From positions 1-9,782 of the forward strand of contig WFPU01000318.1 of NCBI GenBank assembly GCA_015487435.1: a stretch of 9,782 nucleotides of DNA, read 5' to 3'. Of this stretch, positions 6,036-9,782 are shown one piece after another. The position numbers were made by a program, and so were the translations under genes. Source of the DNA: Sulfurimonas sp. Lineage in GTDB: Bacteria; Campylobacterota; Campylobacteria; Campylobacterales; Sulfurimonadaceae. Numbering within the stretch: position 1 is the stretch's first letter; each line of letters begins with the position of its first letter. A model generated the notes under the pieces. That model did not search any database and was not told where the DNA came from. It saw only the letters and a program-made list of their open reading frames with translations.

Positions 6036-8210
6036 TTATATTGCATCTATAATAGCGTTTAATGTAGCAGATGGTCTCATTGCAGCTTCTGCTTTAGCAT
6101 CATCTGGACGGAAGTAACCACCAATATCTTGAGGTTTACCCTCTACAGCAAGAAGTTCAGAAATAATAATATCTTCTTTTTCAGTTAATTCTTTTGCAAC
6201 AGGGGCAAATTTAGCAGCTAACTCAGCATTGTCACTTTCAGCAAGTGCTTTAGCCCAAAATTGTGCTAAATAGAAGTGTGAAGCTTTATTATCTGGCTCA
6301 CCACATTTTCTACCTGGTTCTTTATTGTTATCAAGATATCCATCATTAGCAACATCAAGACCATGTGTAAGTGCAGCTAGTTTTGCATCAGATTTTTTGT
6401 TACTGATAAAACGTAAAGACTCAGCAAGTGCTAAAAATTCACCTAAAGAATCCCAACGAAGGTGTCCCTCTTTTAAGAATTGCTCAACATGCTTAGGAGC
6501 AGATCCACCAGCACCAGTTTCAAAAAGACCACCACCGTTTAACAAAGGAACGATTGAAAGCATCTTAGCGGATGTTCCAAGCTCTAAAATTGGGTACATA
6601 TCAGTAAGATGGTCACGTAAAACATTACCAGTTGCAGCGATAGTGTCTTTACCTTCACGGATACGTGCATTAGAATAACGAGTAGCATCAGTTACTCTCA
6701 TAATTTGAATATCTAAACCTGAAGTATCATAATTAGGAAGATATTCATTTACTTTTTTAATCATCTCTATATCATGAGCACGTGTTTTATCTAACCAGAA
6801 AACAACTGGAGAACCAGTAAGTCTACCACGCTCAACAGCTAAACGAACCCAATCTTGAATTGGAATATCTTTAGTGCGAGCAAGTCTCCAAATATCACCA
6901 ACCTCAACATTATGACTTGTCAATACATTACCATCAGCATCTTTAACCTTAACTGTACCAGCTTCAGCAATTTCAAAAGTAGTTGGATGAGAACCATACT
7001 CTTCAGCTTTTTGAGCCATCAGTCCAACATTTGCTACATTACCCATAGTTGCAACATCGTATTGACCATTCTTAACACAATCTTCTAACATCTCTGCATG
7101 GAACATAGCGTAAGTGCTATCAGGAATAACAGCAACACACTCTACAGCATCACCTTTTCTATTCCACTGCTTACCACCTTCACGAATAACAACTGGCATA
7201 GAAGCATCAATAATAACATCATTAGATGCATTAAGGTTTGTAGTGCCTTTGTCAGAATCAACCATTGCGATTTCTGGATTATCAGAATCAACTACTGCTT
7301 TGAATGCAGCTAAAATTTCAGCTTCTTTTTCATGTCCAGCAATTTTTTTCTCAATATCAGAAATACCAAGGTTAGCATTTACATTTAACTCTGCAAATAC
7401 AGATCCATATTTTTCAAATACCGGTGCAAAAAACACTTCTAAAGCATGACCGAACATAATCGGGTCAGAAACTTTCATCATAGTAGCTTTAAGGTGTAAT
7501 GACCATATAACACCGTTTGCTTTTGCATCATCAATAGTTTTTTGAATAAAAGCTCTTAAAGCTTTAATAGACATAAATGTAGTGTCAATAATCTCTTTAT
7601 CAATCGTATCAATTGAAGCTAATTCTTTACCATTTAATTCAATTGTAACTTTTTGACCTTTTTCAAGAGTAACTGATTGCTCGTTAGAAAAGAAATCTCC
7701 TTTTCCTTCCATATGTGCAACATACGATTTAGGATTCTCTGGAAATGCACGCAATTTATGTGGATTCTTTTGAGCAAATTTTTTAACTGCTGCTGCAGCA
7801 CGTCTATCAGAGTTACCTTCACGAAGAACAGGATTAACAGCCGAACCTAAACATGTACTATATTTAGCTTGGATAGCTTCTTCTTCAGCATTTGCTGGAT
7901 TTTCAGGATAATCAGAAATATCATAACCTTGACCCTGAAGCTCAGCAATACAATCTTTAAGTTGACCAACTGAAGCAGAAATATTTGGAAGTTTAATAAT
8001 ATTTCCATCTTCTTGTAAAACTACTTCACCTAATTTAGATAATTCATCTTCTGCAAGACCTTGGCTCGCAAGTACTCTACCTGATAGTGAAATATCACTA
8101 ATAACTACTTCTACGCCTGCTGCTTTAGTAAAAGCATTAACGATAGGGGTTAAAGAATAAGTTGCTAAAGCCGGAGCTTCATCAATTTTTGTCCAAATAA
8201 TTTTTGACAT
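6036..8210 (-). CDS. icd: Isocitrate dehydrogenase, monomeric NADP-dependent type
   Basis: A 724-residue enzyme of the monomeric IDH family (usual length about 730-745). It catalyses isocitrate + NADP+ to 2-oxoglutarate + CO2 + NADPH, or the reverse in a reductive cycle. Family hallmarks are present in order: the start SKIIWTKIDEAPALATYSL; NPVLREGNSDRR (126-137), which carries the substrate-contacting Ser and Arg; the NASNDVIIDASMP region (about 327-339); GKDTIAATGNVLRDHLTD (520-537), with the Arg/Asp pair at the metal-isocitrate site; and LNGGGLFETGAGGSAPKH (557-574). It is unrelated in sequence to the homodimeric IDH family. Start: the frame stays open to 8297, but ATG 8210 has AAGGA 6 nt upstream and gives the family N-terminus, whereas the longer start lies upstream of the candidate promoter. 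mltG is 125 nt upstream and functionally unrelated. No truncation or missing motif was seen. Confidence 0.96.
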   Translation of the reverse strand: MSKIIWTKIDEAPALATYSLTPIVNAFTKAAGVEVVISDISLSGRVLASQGLAEDELSKLGEVVLQEDGNIIKLPNISASVGQLKDCIAELQGQGYDISDYPENPANAEEEAIQAKYSTCLGSAVNPVLREGNSDRRAAAAVKKFAQKNPHKLRAFPENPKSYVAHMEGKGDFFSNEQSVTLEKGQKVTIELNGKELASIDTIDKEIIDTTFMSIKALRAFIQKTIDDAKANGVIWSLHLKATMMKVSDPIMFGHALEVFFAPVFEKYGSVFAELNVNANLGISDIEKKIAGHEKEAEILAAFKAVVDSDNPEIAMVDSDKGTTNLNASNDVIIDASMPVVIREGGKQWNRKGDAVECVAVIPDSTYAMFHAEMLEDCVKNGQYDVATMGNVANVGLMAQKAEEYGSHPTTFEIAEAGTVKVKDADGNVLTSHNVEVGDIWRLARTKDIPIQDWVRLAVERGRLTGSPVVFWLDKTRAHDIEMIKKVNEYLPNYDTSGLDIQIMRVTDATRYSNARIREGKDTIAATGNVLRDHLTDMYPILELGTSAKMLSIVPLLNGGGLFETGAGGSAPKHVEQFLKEGHLRWDSLGEFLALAESLRFISNKKSDAKLAALTHGLDVANDGYLDNNKEPGRKCGEPDNKASHFYLAQFWAKALAESDNAELAAKFAPVAKELTEKEDIIISELLAVEGKPQDIGGYFRPDDAKAEAAMRPSATLNAIIDAI

Positions 8211-8216
8211 TTGTTG

Positions 8217-8221
8217 TCCTT
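8217..8221 (-). promoter_or_regulatory. Ribosome binding site that fixes the icd start
   Basis: AAGGA on the minus strand, 6 nt before ATG 8210-8208. It supports the 724-residue product and argues against the 29-residue in-frame extension. Confidence 0.7.
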
Positions 8222-8265
8222 GAGTAAATTTATCTTCATAATGGAGATATGAATATGTACTAAGA

Positions 8266-8274
8266 ATCATAACA
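8266..8274 (-). promoter_or_regulatory. Candidate extended -10 promoter for icd
   Basis: The minus strand reads TGTTATGAT (TGn plus a 5-of-6 match to TATAAT), placing a start near 8259 and a leader of about 50 nt before ATG 8210. The tandem 8-bp repeat at 8287-8302 lies where a -35 or an activator site would be. This is a by-eye call. Confidence 0.4.
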
Positions 8275-8286
8275 CTATTAGAATAA

Positions 8287-8302
8287 CAATCACTCAATCA
8301 CT
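8287..8302. repeat. Two tandem copies of CAATCACT upstream of icd
   Basis: CAATCACT occurs twice head to tail (8287-8294, 8295-8302), followed by another C; the minus strand reads AGTGATTG twice. It sits about 16-30 bp upstream of the candidate -10 for icd, a position suited to a regulator binding on one face of the helix with 8-bp spacing. It may be chance in a short spacer. Confidence 0.6.
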
Positions 8303-8335
8303 CTTATAAATATCTATCTAATTATTTAAGGTGTT

Positions 8336-9280
8336 TCATTTAGTAGCACGCTTTATATTGTCTAAATGTGTAGAATAGTTACATGCAAAATCATGAACAC
8401 CATTTTTTGATTTCATAAAATAAAGGTATTTAGTCTCTGCTGGAAATATAGCTGCACGGATAGCTTCAAAGCTAACATTACATACAGGAATCGCTGGAAC
8501 ACCCCTATTTTTGTAGGTATTATATATTGATTTATCTTCACGAATCCTTTTTGGGGTTATTTTTATATGTGAATATTTTCCATAATTTAGTGTCCCATCC
8601 ATTTGTAGTTTCATCCCTTTTTTAATTCTATTGTATATTACTGATGAGACTAGAGGCATCTCTTCATTGTTTGCAGATTCTTTTTGAATTACAGAAGCAA
8701 TAGATATATATTTATACCACTTTTTTTCATCATAAGAGCCAAAAATTTTGTTTGATAAATCTATCATTTGTTTTTTTGATTCTTTTAATAATATCTCTAT
8801 TAGTATACTTTCTGAAATTCCAATTGGAATTTTGTATGTATTTGGAACAAAAGCTCCCTCTTGTATTTTAGATTGTTTATCATACTCCTCTTGTAAAATT
8901 TTTCTATCTAATCCAAGATTTGATGATAATTGATTCAAAAATATAAATGTTGTCTCCCCTGGAATTAAAGTTACATCTCTTAATGCTGCTTTTTCATTAC
9001 TTATTTTATACAAAAAATCTGCTCTAGTTAAGGAATATACACCTATATCTATCCATCCACTTTGAGGTGAACCTATTAGTCTTAACAACAGAGAATCTAA
9101 TTTAGATAAGTCAAATCCTTTTTGCGATAGATGTGATATAATATAGTTAATAGTGCCACTCGGTATAAATATAACTTTTTTTGACACAATAGGCTGATTT
9201 AGATAAAACATGAACGATAAACTTATAATTAATAGTATCTCAAAGATATATTTTAGCATTGTTAGTTTTTTGTTGTTCAT
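8336..9280 (-). CDS. mltG: Endolytic murein transglycosylase MltG (YceG-like)
   Basis: A 314-residue inner-membrane enzyme that cleaves nascent glycan strands in the periplasm and is thought to set their length. A short basic N-terminus (MNNKK) precedes a membrane anchor at about residues 10-28. The YceG domain follows, with the catalytic Glu201 in SVIQKESANNEE (197-207) and the downstream YNRIKKGMKLQMDGT (216-230). The YNTYKNRG segment (253-260) is kept, but the usual GLPPGPI is VPAIPV. Start choice: the frame is open to 9436, yet ATG 9280 is the start that puts the anchor at the N-terminus; an alternative is ATG 9259. No strong Shine-Dalgarno precedes either. The 5' end overlaps the divergent gene starting at 9210 by 71 bp, so the membrane-anchor codons of both genes share the same DNA. 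icd lies 125 nt downstream with no clear terminator between. Confidence 0.88.
   Translation of the reverse strand: MNNKKLTMLKYIFEILLIISLSFMFYLNQPIVSKKVIFIPSGTINYIISHLSQKGFDLSKLDSLLLRLIGSPQSGWIDIGVYSLTRADFLYKISNEKAALRDVTLIPGETTFIFLNQLSSNLGLDRKILQEEYDKQSKIQEGAFVPNTYKIPIGISESILIEILLKESKKQMIDLSNKIFGSYDEKKWYKYISIASVIQKESANNEEMPLVSSVIYNRIKKGMKLQMDGTLNYGKYSHIKITPKRIREDKSIYNTYKNRGVPAIPVCNVSFEAIRAAIFPAETKYLYFMKSKNGVHDFACNYSTHLDNIKRATK
9134..9142 (+). promoter_or_regulatory. Candidate extended -10 promoter for the divergent envelope gene
   Basis: TGATATAAT is a perfect extended -10 (TGn + TATAAT) on the plus strand inside the mltG coding region. It would start transcription near 9149, with a leader of about 60 nt to ATG 9210. 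A second, weaker TATAAA at 9164-9169 is also possible. Confidence 0.4.
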
Positions 9281-9782
9281 TTCATTGGTGCTTTCTGTAA
9301 CATATTTACTTTTAAACTCTGGTGTCCATATTAAAGATATAAAAACATCTTCTGTAACCATAGACAAATTATACATAAAGTGGGATGAAAAACTAAACAT
9401 ACACATACAAAATATAAATTTTTTACAAGAAAACACAAGTAAACCATTTGTTTTTGAACATAAAAATATCCAGAATTATCTCTTAATTGGTAATATTTTT
9501 GGCTCACTAGTTAAATCATTGGTTGTTAATGAGATTAACTACAAAGATATCAATGCTACTTTGCACTATAGTGATGATAAAATTGGATATTTTAAGATTA
9601 GATCTCAAAAGCTAATTGTTGATATTGATATTAAACCAGAAAATAATTTTGTAAACTTTACTATTAAAAACTTTGAATTAAAAAATGAAGAAGTTGATTT
9701 AGCATCAAATATTATTATAGATACTAAAAAACAAGAATTTTATATATCTGCAAAAACAAATATTGGTTCTGATATATCATTA
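9210..9782 (+). CDS. AsmA/YhdP-like (DUF3971-type) envelope protein, N-terminal part
   Basis: An open frame of 191 codons starts at ATG 9210 and runs off the window without a stop. A stop codon (TAA 9204-9206) sits two codons upstream, and no other in-frame ATG is present. The protein has a short cytoplasmic N-terminus (MNDKLIINSISK), one strongly hydrophobic helix (about 13-35), then a periplasmic region rich in alternating polar/hydrophobic beta-like segments with many Ile, Asn, Asp and Lys residues. The stretch SGVHIKDI...VTIDKLYIKW after the helix resembles the long AsmA-like/YhdP-family proteins of Campylobacterota, which are thought to bridge the envelope and act in lipid transport or outer membrane barrier function. 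The family call is from general resemblance only. No strong Shine-Dalgarno is visible. It diverges from mltG, overlapping it by 71 bp; both products are envelope proteins. Confidence 0.6.
   Translation, partial: MNDKLIINSISKIYFSIVSFLLFISLVLSVTYLLLNSGVHIKDIKTSSVTIDKLYIKWDEKLNIHIQNINFLQENTSKPFVFEHKNIQNYLLIGNIFGSLVKSLVVNEINYKDINATLHYSDDKIGYFKIRSQKLIVDIDIKPENNFVNFTIKNFELKNEEVDLASNIIIDTKKQEFYISAKTNIGSDISL
9368..9373 (-). promoter_or_regulatory. Candidate -10 for mltG inside the divergent gene
   Basis: TATAAT on the minus strand (9373-9368) lies within the plus-strand gene, about 80 nt before ATG 9280. Because the coding regions overlap head to head, any mltG promoter must lie inside the neighbouring gene; this is the best match seen. 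The region is AT-rich, so confidence is low. Confidence 0.3.

Noticed and set aside
6855..7449. Several plus-strand open frames antisense to icd
   Set aside because: They overlap each other and the icd reading frame; their composition is what antisense of an AT-rich gene gives.
7634..7822. Minus-strand open frame of 62 codons in a second frame inside icd
   Set aside because: It is nested in the strongly conserved icd coding frame and has no independent start signal or similarity.
8211..8297. In-frame N-terminal extension of icd (29 residues)
   Set aside because: It is not part of the monomeric IDH family, lies across the likely promoter, and a good AAGGA precedes ATG 8210.
9281..9436. In-frame N-terminal extension of mltG (52 residues)
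   Set aside because: It would bury the membrane anchor inside the protein and is antisense to the divergent envelope gene; ATG 9280 gives the usual anchor-first MltG layout.

Overview
The window is AT-rich, tightly packed bacterial chromosome. It most resembles the Campylobacterota (Sulfurimonas/Arcobacter-like epsilonproteobacteria). The reasons are the monomeric NADP-type isocitrate dehydrogenase next to an LDH-like malate dehydrogenase, the apparent start of a class I fumarase after them, the low-GC codon use and the short Campylobacterota-like MltG. Genus is not determined. No tRNA, rRNA, CRISPR array, insertion sequence or phage gene was seen. No gene-free stretch reaches 300 bases; the longest are 4796-4979 and 56-220.

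Layout, read in the direction of the minus strand (right to left): mltG (9280-8336), icd (8210-6036), a malate dehydrogenase paralogue (5927-4980), a full-length ETF:quinone oxidoreductase with its C-terminal [4Fe-4S] domain (4795-3137), a single-ORF fusion of the ETF beta and alpha subunits (3119-1182), a second malate dehydrogenase (1165-221) and the first 18 codons of a probable fumarase (55-1, running off the left edge). At the right edge, a plus-strand gene for an AsmA/YhdP-like envelope protein (9210 onward, incomplete) diverges from mltG, and the two coding regions overlap head to head by 71 bp.

How the genes fit together: icd, both mdh genes and the fumarase are central TCA (or reverse TCA) steps. 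Between the two mdh copies sits a two-gene flavoprotein module that contains all four functional parts of a FixABCX-type system: EtfB+EtfA fused, and FixC-like flavoprotein + FixX-like ferredoxin fused. It is spaced 17 and 16 nt from its neighbours, so it is probably co-transcribed with the downstream mdh. One mdh keeps the Asp that normally selects NAD(H). The other has Arg-Ala at the same place, which suggests NADP(H) use. The ETF pair, the two MDHs with different predicted cofactors and the NADP-type IDH together suggest a locus for moving electrons between pyridine nucleotides, flavins and quinone. That functional reading is inference; the gene identities are well supported.
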